From the NCBI GenBank assembly GCA_035771175.1, contig CM069597.1, positions 9,211,001-9,275,000 of the forward strand: 64,000 nt of DNA, in the 5' to 3' direction. Shown in pieces: positions 23,246 through 35,044 of this stretch (its first letter is position 1; the number at the start of each line of letters is the position of its first letter). Both the position numbers and the translations under genes were made by a program. The notes beneath the pieces were generated by a model that was not told the DNA's origin, searched no databases, and worked only from the letters and a program-made list of their open reading frames with translations. The stretch is from Paratinospora sagittata (taxonomy: Eukaryota; Streptophyta; Magnoliopsida; Ranunculales; Menispermaceae).

Positions 23246-24780
23246 TGTCTCACCCCGCCCGGACGCACCTAAACCGGCGGTACACTCACGGACGGGGCGC
23301 GCATTTGGAACAATTACAATGGTAACAACAGAGTGCTCAGCGAAAATACGGTACACACAGTACAAATCTGATTTCATATAATTCAGAATACTTTTGTACA
23401 TAAAATGGTCAAGGGAACATACTCCCAAAATCCCCAATGAATCATACAAAGGGTACAAAATGTGGGCCCCATAACCTGCACCCAGTCCACCCTAATTTCC
23501 TGTGAAAGATTGGATAATAATGGAGTGAGCTTAACGTGCTCAGTGGGTAAATAGTGCATGAGTATAACAATTAATAAAGCATACTTCAATATCAAATATC
23601 TTAAATACACATGTGAGCATCATAATCAATCAATATGTATGTATGCATGACACCGTCTCGTAATGGTTTGATGAACGTACATCGCCTGAATTCACGTACA
23701 GGAACGATGCTCTGGATTCACGTACTGATGTCCCTCCCCGGGTGTAGTCGGGTTCTCATGTACGTCCCTCTCCAGAGAAATGTAATGAATAGTGAGCAAT
23801 GCTCCTAACTATTCTATGAGTCATAAACCATATACGTCCCTAGGTCGTGATATGTATGATGCCAATGCATGAACTGGTCTAGTCTACTGGTCTAGTCTTT
23901 CTTGACATTTAGACTGACTTTGGTAACGTCTGGTGATCCTTATTAGGGTCGGTATCACGACGTGCAAGATTAGGACATTCAGTATTACTGTATAAGCTGA
24001 TAGCTTTCAATAAGACCAACTAGATCAGTCCCTAGTTGAGAAGTGAGACACAAGGTCTGCTTAAATACCAATCGCCTACAGCAGCCCGCTGCCTCCCGTT
24101 CACTATTTAAAGTTACTGAGGACAAGACCGAGTCTAGTTGAGTCAGATTGACCACAAATCCGGCATTATAACAGTACAATACATGAATTCCAAATATACA
24201 GGCATAAGTGCGGCAGTATAAACAGTATATGACATAATGCAGTGTAAATAAATAGTAGACATAATAATAATTGAATGTAAACTTTAATAAAAGTTATGAA
24301 ACACACAAACCTATATTTCGTTCCCCACCTTCAGATAAAACTTCTTCTTTCAGATTTGGCGCTTTCCTTCAGACAGAACTTTGTTGCACCGTACCGAGAG
24401 TCTCGGACAGAGAGTCTCAAAAACTTAGAATGCGTAGAAAGGAGAAGAAATTCACAAGAGAAGGTGATTTGGTGTGAGGAATGAGAAATGAGGAGGTTTC
24501 TTCTATAGAGATTTTTGCGCCTGAACGTTCGGGCATGCGCCTGTACGTTCTGGCATGCGCCTGTACGTTCTAGCATGTGCCTGTACGTTCTGGCATGCGC
24601 CTGAACGTTTGGGCATGCATTGCGCCTGAACGTTCTGTCATGCGCCTGAACGTTCTGGCATGCGCCTGAACGTTCTGGCATGCGCCTGAACGTTCTGTCA
24701 TGCTCTTGAACGTTCTGTGATGCGCCTGAACGTTCTGTCATGCGCCTGAACGTTCTTGCATGCGCCTGAAGAATCAAAGT
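23246..24780 (-). mobile_element. LTR-C copy with an expanded U3 repeat array
   Basis: Starts TGTCTCACCCCGCCCGGACG. It contains the family landmarks GGGTACAAAATGTGGGCCCC, ACACCGTCTCGTAATGGTTT and ..CTGCCTCCCGTTCACTATTT. It runs into a 20-bp tandem array near its U3 end. The canonical GGTATTACA terminus is missing, so the element is truncated there. Confidence 0.8.
24520..24772. repeat. Tandem array of a 20-bp unit with AACGTT and GCATGC palindromes
   Basis: Twelve full units of the pattern CCTGAACGTTCTGGCATGCG (variants GTACGTTC, GTCATGCG) plus a partial unit. One unit carries a 5-bp insertion (GCATTGCG). It lies in the U3 part of LTR-C. The 159-codon frame across it is a by-product of the repeat. 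Confidence 0.93.
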
Positions 24781-25064
24781 TAGATCTAACATAATCGGCA
24801 GAAGAATCAAAGTTAAATCTCAAGAACAAAAGTAATACAACATGAACATCTCACCTCATAGCTTAAAAGAATAACTCCAATTCTAAATACACATAATCAA
24901 ACCCTCCAAAAATATATTTTTAAATAATGATATTAACTTTGTTCATGCAAAAAAATAATAATAATGTTGCTAAACAACTAATCTCATCATCACATTTTGT
25001 TGCTGACATGTTAACACCTAAACCTGCATACATGTATAACAATAGTTATGGTGTGGTAATTGCC
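24781..25064. other. Unassigned spacer
   Basis: AT-rich; contains the direct repeat GAAGAATCAAAGTTA (about 24769 and 24801). No gene recognised. Confidence 0.35.
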
Positions 25065-25485
25065 AGGAAAACACAAGATGAGGAACCACAACCTCACAGT
25101 CTATTCTTTCTTCATTCCTTCACTCATTATTAAGAATGTTTCATGTTTCAAAGAAGCTACTTAAGGAGGGAAGGACCCGAAGCGAAATATTATCACAAAA
25201 AGTTCAAAGAACTTTTTTTTTTTTTTTTTTTTTTTTTCTGACCTTTTAAAATTTATATTTAAGATCAAACTCAATAGAAAACAAACATGCCCGCTCTCGA
25301 GTCCGTTGTTATGATTCCCAAGAACAAATCTGCAACCTGCATCACACAACACCATTAAATAAATAAGCACGAAGGTCATGAATTAGGTGAGTTACGGTAA
25401 TAAAAAATTCCTACTAGGAAAAAAAAGGTAATTGAAAAACGTCAACCATTTTAGCATAGAAAAGAAATGAACTCCCTACAAGTAG
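25065..25485 (-). repeat. Inverted duplication, right arm
   Basis: Reverse complement of 22090-22560 with small indels; a poly-T run at about 25210-25237 replaces an A/G-rich stretch of the left arm. The arms enclose about 2.5 kb of nested LTR fragments. Confidence 0.85.
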
Positions 25486-25489
25486 AGTA

Positions 25490-25786
25490 GACGATAGCTT
25501 CAATTTTGGAGAAACTACGTTTTGAAACTCAATTGTAAAGATCGGAAGAATCGCAGAGCTCAAGAACCATGCCTAGGTGTTTCTCGTCTTTGTAAACATC
25601 GAAGATCTGAACAATGTTTTGATGTCCACCGACAAGTTGCATGATCTTGGCTTTGTTCTCGAAACATTTGCAATTGCGATAATCTGAGGAAGTTGTTGTT
25701 AATCAACAACGAAGAAATGGTCATAGCTTCAATCATAGAGAAAATCCATTTAGAAACACGATCGTAAATATTAGGAGAATTACAAA
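25490..25786 (-). pseudogene. Protein-kinase fragment (PEPC-kinase/CDPK-like)
   Basis: The minus strand reads FENKAKIMQLVGGHQNIVQI then FDVYKDEKHLGMVLELC and DSSDLYN, a stop, and VSKRSFSKIEAI. This is the alpha-C to hinge part of the N-lobe of plant calcium-dependent or PEPC kinases. It lacks the ATP lysine region, HRD and DFG. Just upstream a second, degenerate version of the last part appears (NIYDRVSKWIFSMIEAM), so the segment is partly duplicated. Stops and truncation make it non-functional. The right inverted-repeat arm adjoins one side and a large LTR the other. PEPC kinase is the closest match I recognise, but CDPK is possible. Confidence 0.7.
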
Positions 25787-28480
25787 TATAACGCCCCAAA
25801 AGTCTTTTCATCTAGCCCATAATTCATTTGTATTTTGCCCGAACTCTGTGTGTTTGCTTACGTATATGTTGTGTATTTGATGCTTGATAATGTATATTAT
25901 GTGTGTATAAGTATTTATTATGAAGTTTATTAAATTTTAAAGGAACCAACGAAATACCTTAATGTCACGTACGTGAGAATAGTTCATTTTGGATGAACCT
26001 AGAAATTGGCCTATTGTCACACGCGTGAGAATAAGCAAATTTTGGCAGATTCAGATTTTCAAGTGTGGGCCCAAAATTAGCTCACTTGCACGTTTTTGAG
26101 CTTAGAAAAGAGGGAAAAGAGAAGGAGTGGAGAAAGTTGGGGTTTTTGGAGATTCCTTGCTCAAATCTCACCTAAGGTAAGTGTGTTTTCCCATTTTCTT
26201 TCTAGAATCTCTTTGTAAATGAGTAAATGAGCATGATTTTGACCTAAAGATAGGTATGAACCACGAATTTGTGGTGACCCTAACCTAGGGTTCAATGATT
26301 TTTGCCCTTTTTGGCTTGTTTATAGTTGAAATAACCCTCTAAGACTTAGATCTACACTTGAAATGCATTTTGCATGTACTCCACCACGTTTTTGGTGGTG
26401 CAAGAAATTAGGGTTTTGTTGAAAACCCTTAGGGCCATGGTGTATGCTATAGATTTGGGTTCCTTGGTTGATTTGGAACCCAATGTCACCATTTTTCCCA
26501 ATTTCTAGCAAGAAATTGAAGGGGTTAAGTGTAAAGGCCCTAAACCTTAGAAAATGAACTTAGGGTTTTCCTTTGGACTTGCATGTCAACTATGTTGAAT
26601 AAATGGCTGATTCTAGTTGATTGATGGTGGTGTTCAGTAATTTTGCCCATTGTAAACCCTAGGTGTAGTGTAAAATCAGCCTAGGGCTCAATTTTAGGAT
26701 TTTGCCCAAAATTAGGGCTTTTGACCTAAACCAAGTCAATTGATTAAATTGACTTGGGAATTGTCTAATTGGACCCAAATTGAGTGGAATCATGGGTTTA
26801 GAATGTTTGAACCTATGTTAATTTTGTATGACTTAGTGCAATTTGGCTCTATGCCTATTGTAAAGATTTTTTTCCAAATTGGGTCATATGCTATGTTTTG
26901 ATTTGAAATGAGGAATTGACTTGATTATGATCAATCTTGCATGGTTTTGAATGGTTTAGACTTGTGTAAGGATTAAATGACGTAGACTAAGTGATTGTCT
27001 TAGTTTTTGGGAATTAGCCTTATCCGTGGCTTGGCACGGATGTCGAGGTTAATCATGTGATGGGAGTCTCATGGTGGGAATTAGATGCACATGGACTTAT
27101 TGGATTAGGAATTGATCGTGATTAGTGTGTCTATGTATGGATGGTCATGATGATTGATACATGTGCATGAATCTATAGTTGACAGGATCTTGTGTTGCAT
27201 TGGGATTTGTGTAAACATGTGTGTGGATAGCTTGTTACGTGACATTGGTTGTGAGTAGTTGTTCATCTTGTTTATCACTTGTGACATCATATCCATTTAT
27301 ACTTGTATGTTGAAAGTCATGAATATCTTTATGGAAATGCATGTGTTTAATATGATTTGAAATGGCATGCAATGATACTCTAGAAGCCTCGAGTGTTCCC
27401 GGGTTAAGTCCTCTTAGATGTTTTAAGAAGCTTGTGCATGTTGCCAGCTGACTTCTCTAGAGATGGATTTTAAATGGTTTTGAAAACCCTAGAAGCCTTG
27501 GGTGTTCCCAGGCTAAGTCCTCTTAGATGTTCTAAGAAGCTTGTGCGTGTTGCCAGGCTGGCTTCTCTAGAAGTGGAAATGAATGGAGTTGAAACCTTAG
27601 AAGCCTTGGGTGTTCCCAGGCTATATCCTCTTAGATGTTCTAAGAAGCTTGTGCATATTGTCAAGCTGACTTCTCTAGAGGTTGAGACAAATGGATTTGA
27701 AATGCATGAGAATGGTTGATGCTTATTTTAATATGTGTTTTATGTTTCACATACTTATGAGAATAATTTCATGCATGAGCAAATATGACTTTTATTGATG
27801 TATGAATGATGGCACTACTGAACACTATTCACTGGGCATCGTTGGCTCACACTCTTACTCTCTTTTCAGGTTTTATTGATAAGGGTAAGGGCAAGGGCAT
27901 AACATACGCTTAAGGGATAACCACTGCCAAGCTAGGACTCTTACTTATGGTTTGATGTCTTTATTTACATATGTATATTGTTTTGCTTATTTTGATACAT
28001 ATGTAATCTATAACATTTGTTAAACCTAGATGGTGAGAGGGATTATGGTTGTGTTGATGTATATTGGCCTTGTGGCCTTGGATTTGATGTATTTGGTTGT
28101 ATATTTTGGACTTAGATTTGATGATGGATCTAGGCATGTTGCCTTAGACCATTTTGGGTTTAAATTGAGGACTTTTGTGATCATGGTTGTCTCATGTTTA
28201 TTTGAGGACTTTATGATTATTGTCTTGTTTATGGGAGATCATTCTTATTTGATTTATGTGGATGTATGTGATGATTTAAAATTGTTAAGTCTATTAGGTT
28301 TGATGTGGTTTAATTTTTTTTTTTTGGGACTCTTGTGAGAGTCTGGTTGAGGCTTGTAGGACCCCGATCATCTCATGGGATGATTTGAGGTGGTCATGGA
28401 TGCCTACATCGGGCGTCCCACCCTGACACTTCCGTATGCTGATCCATGAGGGATGACAGTCTGGGGTATGGGTCGTCACG
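25787..28480 (+). mobile_element. Large solo LTR (2.69 kb) inserted at the kinase fragment
   Basis: Starts TATAACGCCCCAAAAG (a TG to TA change of the usual TGTAACGCCCC) and ends ..GGGTATGGGTCGTCACG. The flanks ACAAA (25782-25786) and ATAAA (28481-28485) match 4 of 5. Typical plant gypsy LTR landmarks are present, such as CACTGGGCATCGTTGGCTCA followed by a TTTTCAGG. Short open frames inside (for example 28030-28338) have no recognisable product. Confidence 0.65.
27375..27705. repeat. Three-copy tandem repeat, ~109 bp, within the large LTR
   Basis: CTAGAAGCCT..GGTGTTCCCAGGCTAAGTCC..TAGATGTTCTAAGAAGCTTG begins at about 27380, 27489 and 27597, with roughly 90% similarity by eye. Confidence 0.88.
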
Positions 28481-28485
28481 ATAAA

Positions 28486-28634
28486 GTTTCTGACATAGAA
28501 TTCGCCAAAAATGGAAGAAAACAAATCCAACTATTGTAAGTCTCTCTTAAACTCTACCAAAGTCATGAGCTCGAAATAGAGGTGAGATTTTTTTTTCTTT
28601 TTCTTTTAATAGCATACATAAGAGTGGCACTAGT
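28486..28634. other. Short spacer between two solo LTRs
   Basis: No feature seen beyond the 5-bp target duplication CTAGT at its end. Confidence 0.4.
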
Positions 28635-29910
28635 TGTCACACCCCGCCCCATTGACCTGGAGCGAGGTGCAACAGATTAGGGGAGGGGGGTCGAGTGCTC
28701 TCTCCACTCAATCAAAGTCGCACATACAGAAATATAGTGGCCCACATTAACAATAATACAATACAAATTATTAAGAAAAATATAATTATATTAAACATAT
28801 AAAGTTGTTAATTATTACATTTCATAGAACAGAAGAACTACCAAAAGGTAATAAGGGCGAACCCCTACAAAAGTAACAAAATAACAAAAAAAGTAGTCAA
28901 AAGAGGCATCTAGAAGCCTGGAACCACTGCCACTATCATCAGACCGTTCTAACGGGACCTGGGGAGAGTACATACACAAAAGTTCCTACATAGATCGGGT
29001 TTGGCCAAAACCTCCGGAATAAGTCCATTTGAAACCATCTTAATTCCTTGGAAAGATTAGCAATGGGGTGAGCTCAACAGCTTAATGAGATCAAGCAGGG
29101 TAAACAAATTTTACATGCATAATAAAGAATACAGAACAACAGTCATCAAACAGTTATGCAACAACAATACAATCAAGCAATGATATGAATGAACCTTGGT
29201 CAAACGACATCTCAGGCCAGACACCATGCACTCGAAACCTGTGATCTGAGGCACTAGTAATATATCCAGCAACTGAGAGGTCTCATGAGTTCCAGCGCTA
29301 ATCCGGGTCTAGCGTAACGGCATGACACCCAACAATAAATCCAGTGACAGCGTCACTATTCTGGGCCAGTATTGCGCCCAATAATACATCATTTTATTCC
29401 GGGCCAGTATTACACCGAATAATATCCAATAATACAACATTTTTAATTGATAGCCTCATGCATGAAGTAAAACATGGTAACAGATATGATGCATGATGCT
29501 ATGTAATTTAGTATTAAACAGGTAAGAAATGCAAACCTAGCCTTCATTCCCCACCTTACACACTTGTAGTGGTGTAGCGCTTTCTTCTAACTTCTTGAAG
29601 TATGCAGGGACTCAAGATATCACAAAAAGTCGAAAGAAGGCGAGAGAAGCTCGGGCATTCGGCGGATTGAAAATGAGGGGGCCACCCCTATTTATAGGAT
29701 GGCCCCGTCCCCTCAAGGGGCCGACCTTCAGAGGGGTCGGCCCCCTTTAGGGCTGGCCCCCCATGGGGATGACCCTTCCCTTGGGACCGTCCCACTATAG
29801 AGGTCTACATCTCTCTCTTGGGGGGCTTTTACCACTTATTAAAATTACACGTGAAGGGTTTTCAAGCGGTTGCATTAGTTTCTACAGTAGAAAAAGTGGG
29901 GGGTGTTACA
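28635..29910 (-). mobile_element. Solo LTR with perfect 5-bp target duplication
   Basis: A 1,276-bp unit TGTCACACCCCGCCCCATTG..GGGGGGTGTTACA, flanked by CTAGT at 28630-28634 and 29911-29915. Its ends resemble LTR-C but the interior differs (GTGAGCTCAACAGCTTAATG, CCGGGCCAGTATTACACCGA), so it is a separate subfamily. GC-rich GGCCGACC/GGGGCC blocks lie at about 29690-29770. Confidence 0.92.
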
Positions 29911-29929
29911 CTAGTTTTTCTTTTTGATT

Positions 29930-30270
29930 AAAATGTTATAGTAAAAAAAGCTATTAATGAAAATTAGAACATCCCAACAAAATTATGATAGCATTATTTG
30001 TTAAAATGCTATTAATAATTTAATTTTAATAGCACTTTAAAAATTATGCTATAATTTGATGCTATAAAAAGTTACTTAGTGATAAAATCATGTTTTCGTC
30101 ACTAAAAATTAGTATTTAGCGATAATAAAAAAAGTTTGTCGCTATTGTTATTCAATAATTTTCACATGCATAGCGACAAAATTATATTTTTGTCACTATT
30201 TGTATTCTATAATTTTGACACATACAGTGACAAAATCATGTTTTTTCTCGCTAAAACTAGCATTTAGTAA
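29930..30270. repeat. CACTA-like repeat block
   Basis: Units such as AGTGATAAAATCATGTTTTC, TTTAGCGATAATAA..TTTGTCGCTA and TAGCGACAAAATTATATTTT in alternating orientation. Similar in style to 18060 and 20680. No terminus found. Confidence 0.45.
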
Positions 30271-31985
30271 CATAGATTTTTTAATACATAATACGCATGT
30301 GCGCTGGGGCAGACACAGAAATCTACAAGACCCAAAAAATTAATCAATAAATGGATTAAAAAAAACTAATCAACAAATTAAATAGACCGTTTAGTTCTCA
30401 ATTCTCAAACAGTAAATGGGTGGATGATCCTTAGGTTGAATAATTTCAAACATTAACATTCAAGTATATAACAATTATTCAACCACAAGAATGTTAAACC
30501 ACAATATTAGCAAAGTAAATTAATACCACTAAAGAAAATTACATTAAGAATTGCATAGCCTTTTTACATAGAATGCTATTAAAATATTTGACATAAATAA
30601 TTTTATAGATCAACACTAATGAAACCATGATCCTAATGATCCCTTATTTAGATAATACTCATTCATACATTTAACTTCATGTATTGCATCAAGATATAAA
30701 TAATACATTTGCTGATTTCATTAGCTAATAGTGATCATTACACAATAATAAAGAAGATATGAGTTAGAACATGGAACTATACTACCTAGTTCGCACTTTC
30801 TTTCTTTTTATCCATAACATCAGTAAGTACTATTTCCTCCACATGCTTTCTCGAACTTGATAGTAAGCACTTTGGAAATGCATTTTTAAAAGTTAGAAAT
30901 GTTGATAAAACAATGGATGGATCACCTAATATATATAGTGCTCTTTAATTAGCTTATAACATTATTTCTCAACTTGCCGAAGTTGATCAACTACTTTCTA
31001 ATAGTGTCTATCAATTAACATCGAGACTTGGAACATCTTTTCTCCAAGAGAAAGAGATGGAATCTAAGAGTAGCAAATTTTATTCTTGTATTATCAATAT
31101 AACAACCGTAGCTAGAGATGAATTGATATATCATTATGGTAAGTACTTGTTCTAAATGTTGATGTAAAATATGTTTAAGATCCATTTTATAATAAAAAAA
31201 ATGGCGTATAATTAATGCATTAAGGTCTTTAGCATCCGAATCCCACTCTATATCTATGAATAGTAATGAAAACGTGCCACTATCTATTGCAAACCATATT
31301 ATGTATGTGTTATGTTTGCAATCATATATAAATTGAAAGATCATCAATAAATACCAAGGTCATAGTTCAATGTTAAGTATAAATTATATCCTAAGGTCAT
31401 CACATTGGAATTTCAACAGTTCTAAGCCTGTTTTAGTAAATGGAATGGATCTAGTGATGCCATGCATACAAATATCATTTGCTTGTACAAATAGAAAGAG
31501 CACGCCGCATTAGTCACAGTTCAACATTTTTCCATAAAGGCCCATCAAATATGGAGTCAAGATTCAATCAACATATTAATTTATTTTATCTTTTTTTTAG
31601 AAAAAAATTGAATCAATATGGTTTAACCCAAATGGTTGAATCGGATTGGCTCCATTTAGGGGCAAACAAAATTAGGTTTGGACCTATGGAGGTCGGCATC
31701 GGGTTTTGGTTCTGGCCAAGTTCGCGTTTGGGTCCTGGATGGGGTGGGTTGATCCAGGAAGATGACTCATGGCATCTACCACCTTGGTGGCACCCCACCT
31801 AATTTTTGGTGGTTTGTAGGAATGTTGCCCAACATTTGTGGGCATGTCGGTGGGTCTTCTACAAGCTGGTCGCCAAACTCTAATGATTTTTTAAAGATTC
31901 CAAATTAAAGTGGAATTTACAACAAAAAAAAACAAATTAGCATTTTTGAACACGTTTTGGCGTTATTTCTTATTAAAATTATCAC
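30271..31985. other. Intergenic, nothing recognised
   Basis: AT-rich. Open frames at 31015-31347 (minus) and 31479-31802 (plus) show no domain and no codon pattern that persuades me. Confidence 0.4.
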
Positions 31986-32039
31986 CTTAATGTCAACAAA
32001 CGCAAGTAAACATCACGTTATTCTCACAACAATGTAAAA

Positions 32040-32503
32040 AATTAAACACCGATGGTAGTGAAGATTAAGTTGTGGAACCTAAGACATCCCATGCCTTTGT
32101 TGAAATCTTATGAAAATCTTCACTACTTTAAGGGACAAAAATAAAGTCTCAATATTGTGAAAGAATAAAATTAGAGATTATCCCTTCGGCCATTGTACTG
32201 ATGTTTAAAACTTGCACAATTCTTTGGTCTTCCAAGCCTTAGCCCTTTTGCAATCTCGATTGAGAATAATATACAAACATGAATGAGCAAACTTGGAGAC
32301 TCTTATTTATAACCTTTAATCATCTCATACCATCAATGAGACGAGGAAACCCTAACCGCACAGATTAAGAAACTTTATTGGGATGAAAACTTATTCCTTA
32401 CTTAATTTGGAAACTAATCTCTTTATACCTTATGAGATAAATTTATGAGCTAATATAGATGTTGCTAATTAATTGTGAGCCATAAATAGAAATATTACTA
32501 ACA
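32040..32503 (-). mobile_element. 3' LTR of the copia element (low-coordinate end approximate)
   Basis: On the minus strand a purine tract (TCAAATGAGAGAT, about 32505-32517) is followed by TGTTAGTAATATTTCTATTT, the expected LTR start. The other LTR end could not be fixed because no second LTR is available for comparison. Confidence 0.6.
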
Positions 32504-32869
32504 ATCTCTCATTTGACTCACAACAACAATATGCTCATATACTGAAATCCAACCAATATGTACTCATATAGAAATTTATAACTTGAATCATGGCGGTTGG
32601 GTTCTTTTAACAAACATTTCCTTTCATGTATCACAAGTATAAAGTGTCTAAATGAATACTCATTTTATCCTTTATGAATGAACTTTCTATAAGTCATTCA
32701 GAGTCCAAGTTTATTAATCCCAATGGATTTTAGCAAAATAAACTGTATGTGCATAACAAATATTTATTTCACCAACTGAAATAATTGTTTGCAAAGACCA
32801 GTAGTCAAAGAACTATTTAATCGAGCATGAAAGTCTCGTGTTATCCATATGATCCTTGTAAGACTTAGC

Positions 32870-34000
32870 CGACAAACCTTTAGTCATGAGATCTATTAAC
32901 GTGAGATTATTCCTTATATGTTCAATAACTATATACATGTGCCTTGAAATGTTCTTTTCCAACCAAGTGCTTTATGTCGACAATAATCTTTCTTGGTCTT
33001 TCTATTATATCAACAATCCTTAGACTTCAGAAAAAAAAAATTCTCAACCACATGTCTGTGCTTTAGCTTCATAGCACGCATGCAATTTTGCTGTTGTAGT
33101 GGATGGAGCAACTATTGTTTGTTTAGTGCTTCTCCAAGACATTGCATGACCACTTGTGAGTAGGAAGATATAACTAGGGGTGTCAATAGATTGGTTCAAA
33201 CCGCGAAATTGAGCCGAATCGATGTGTTTGGTTTGGTTTAAGTTTGGAAAACGTATAAACCGATAAGTTTAGTTCAGATTGTGGTTTGAGACTTTGAAAA
33301 CCGATCTAAACCTAACCAAACCGATTTTAAAATTAAAACTATTAATATTTATTTTTAGTATCTATGATTCTTTTATGATATAAACATTCTCATTAAAAAA
33401 TTATATAATCATCTTTATGTAGTGAAGATAGTTTTTAAGTTTTTTAAATATGCATTAAAAAGTTAAAATTACCTTATATACATACATATATAATTGATTA
33501 TTTTAATTTATTTAATGCATGTACATGTAAAACTTCAAACCGATAAATCCAAACCGAACTAAAACCGATTATGTTTGGTTTGGTTTGGTAATTCAGAATA
33601 AATCGATTAAGCTAAACCTAACCGAAATCGGTTATATTTGGTTTGGTTTAGGTTTGAGCATTAAACTGATCAAAACTGAACCGTCGAAACTACTAGATAT
33701 AACTTGAAGTAAACTTTCTAGTATCGGTGCATCCAGCAAAATAAAAAACTGAATATCCAACTAACTCCAAATGGTCTGAATGTATCTATGTCAGCATGGA
33801 ATCCTTTGTTCCTTGAAGATACTGCATCACCTTATTAGTTGCCTTCCAGTGCTCCATGCCCGAATTGCTTTGAGATTTGCCTATTAACCATACTGCAAAA
33901 GCAATATCAGGTCTAGTGCAAACTTGGGCATACATGAGGCTCCCAACAACTGATGCATAGGGTATGTTCTTCATTTCTTCGCATTCCAACTCACTTTATG
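32870..34000 (-). pseudogene. Copia RNase H domain, interrupted
   Basis: Minus strand reads YASVVGSLMYAQVCTRPDIA..IGKSQSNSGMEHWKATNKVM, then a LVGYSDFDFAGCTDTRKFTS-like stretch. After the inserted element (33176-33694) it continues LLTSGHAMSWRSTKQTIVAP..STTTAKLHA. Later stops occur. This is the C-terminal part of copia polyproteins. Confidence 0.85.
33176..33694. mobile_element. 519-bp AACCGA-rich insertion with 10-bp target duplication
   Basis: Flanked by AGATATAACT (33166-33175 and 33695-33704). Starts AGGGGTGTCAATAGATTGGT and contains repeated GGTTTGGTTT / AAACCGA motifs in both orientations. It interrupts the copia RNase H frame, which resumes across the duplication. No transposase. A duplication of 8-10 bp fits hAT or Mutator. 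Confidence 0.8.
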
Positions 34001-34205
34001 AGCATTGATCTTGACTTAATTTATCCTCTAATAGTTGCTATTGATGATGAACATTGTTCACTTCCAAATCTCTTTAAAAAAATTTCAATGTAGGTCTTTT
34101 GAGACAGTCTTAATGTCTTATTGGACCTGTCTCTGTGAATCTCTATGCCAATGACATAAGAAGCTTCACCCATATTTGTCAAATCAAAGTTCTGACTCAA
34201 GATTT

Positions 34206-35044
34206 CTACGTCTCAAATAGCAACCCCAAATCATTACTGGCAAGTAGAATATCATCCACATAAAGGACTAAGAAAATATATTTGCTCCCACTGACCTTGA
34301 GGTATATGCATTGATCAACAATGTTTTCCTCAAAACCATATGAGGAAATGACATTGTGAAACTTTAAATACCATTGTCGGGAGGCCTGTTTTAGTCCATA
34401 TATAGATTTCTTTAATCTACAAACCAAGTGACTAGCTTGAGTCTCATTGAAGCCTTTAGGTTGTTTCATATATACCTCTTTTTCCAATTCTCCATTTGAT
34501 GTACCTCTAAATCAAAATGAGCTACTACAACCATGATTATTCTAAATGAATCTTTTTTAGAAACTGGAGAAAATGTTTCATGGTAGTCAATGCCTTCCTT
34601 CTGAGTGAAACCTTTGGCTACAAGTCTGGCCTTATATCGTTCAATGTTACCATATGCATTTCTTTTGGTTTTATAGACCCATTTACAGCCAATGGTCATT
34701 TTACCAAATGGTAACTCAACGAGATCCCAAACTTTATTTGAAGCCATAGATGTCATTTCTTCCTCCATGGCATTGTACCACAACTCGGAATCTTCTTCAT
34801 TCATAGCTTGTGAAAACAATTGTGGATCATGGTCAAGGCCAACATCAATGTTAGACTCTTGAAGTTATAATACATAGTCACTAGAAATTGTTGGCCTTGT
34901 AACCCTTGAGGATCTCCTTGTAACTCCTAGCTCATTATTATTTTTCAAATTCAGAGTAAGAAGTTGTGTATGTTTAGTTGGTAGTGTAGGTTCTTGAATT
35001 GGTTCTTCCTCAACTGTATTGAATGAATTTCTATGAAGAGGAAT
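34206..35044 (-). pseudogene. Copia reverse transcriptase
   Basis: Contains LWYNAMEEEMTSMASNKVWD, KWVYKTKRN..YKARLVAKGFTQKEGIDYHETFSPV, YGLKQASRQWYLKF and the catalytic LYVDDILLAS. A frameshift/deletion occurs where the first catalytic Asp (DVKTAFLNG in the family) should be, near 34487. The upstream linker is rich in Glu, Pro and Thr. Confidence 0.9.

Noticed and set aside
24520..24772. CRISPR-like regular repeat array
   Set aside because: Units are contiguous without spacers, in a plant LTR; no cas genes.
24331..24810. 159-residue minus-strand frame with NVQAHARTFRRMPERSGAC repeats
   Set aside because: Produced by the 20-bp satellite (60-bp peptide period) inside an LTR; no start context, no homologue expected.
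28030..28338. Hydrophobic 102-residue plus-strand frame resembling a membrane protein
   Set aside because: Lies inside the 25787-28480 solo LTR; T/G-rich sequence gives Val/Leu/Phe by composition.
31015..31347. 110-residue minus-strand protein
   Set aside because: No recognisable domain and AT-driven composition in an otherwise empty region.
33230..33670. Interstitial telomere repeats (GGTTTGGTTT / AAACCGA runs)
   Set aside because: The plant telomere unit is TTTAGGG; this is a dispersed AACCGA-type transposable element with its own target duplication.
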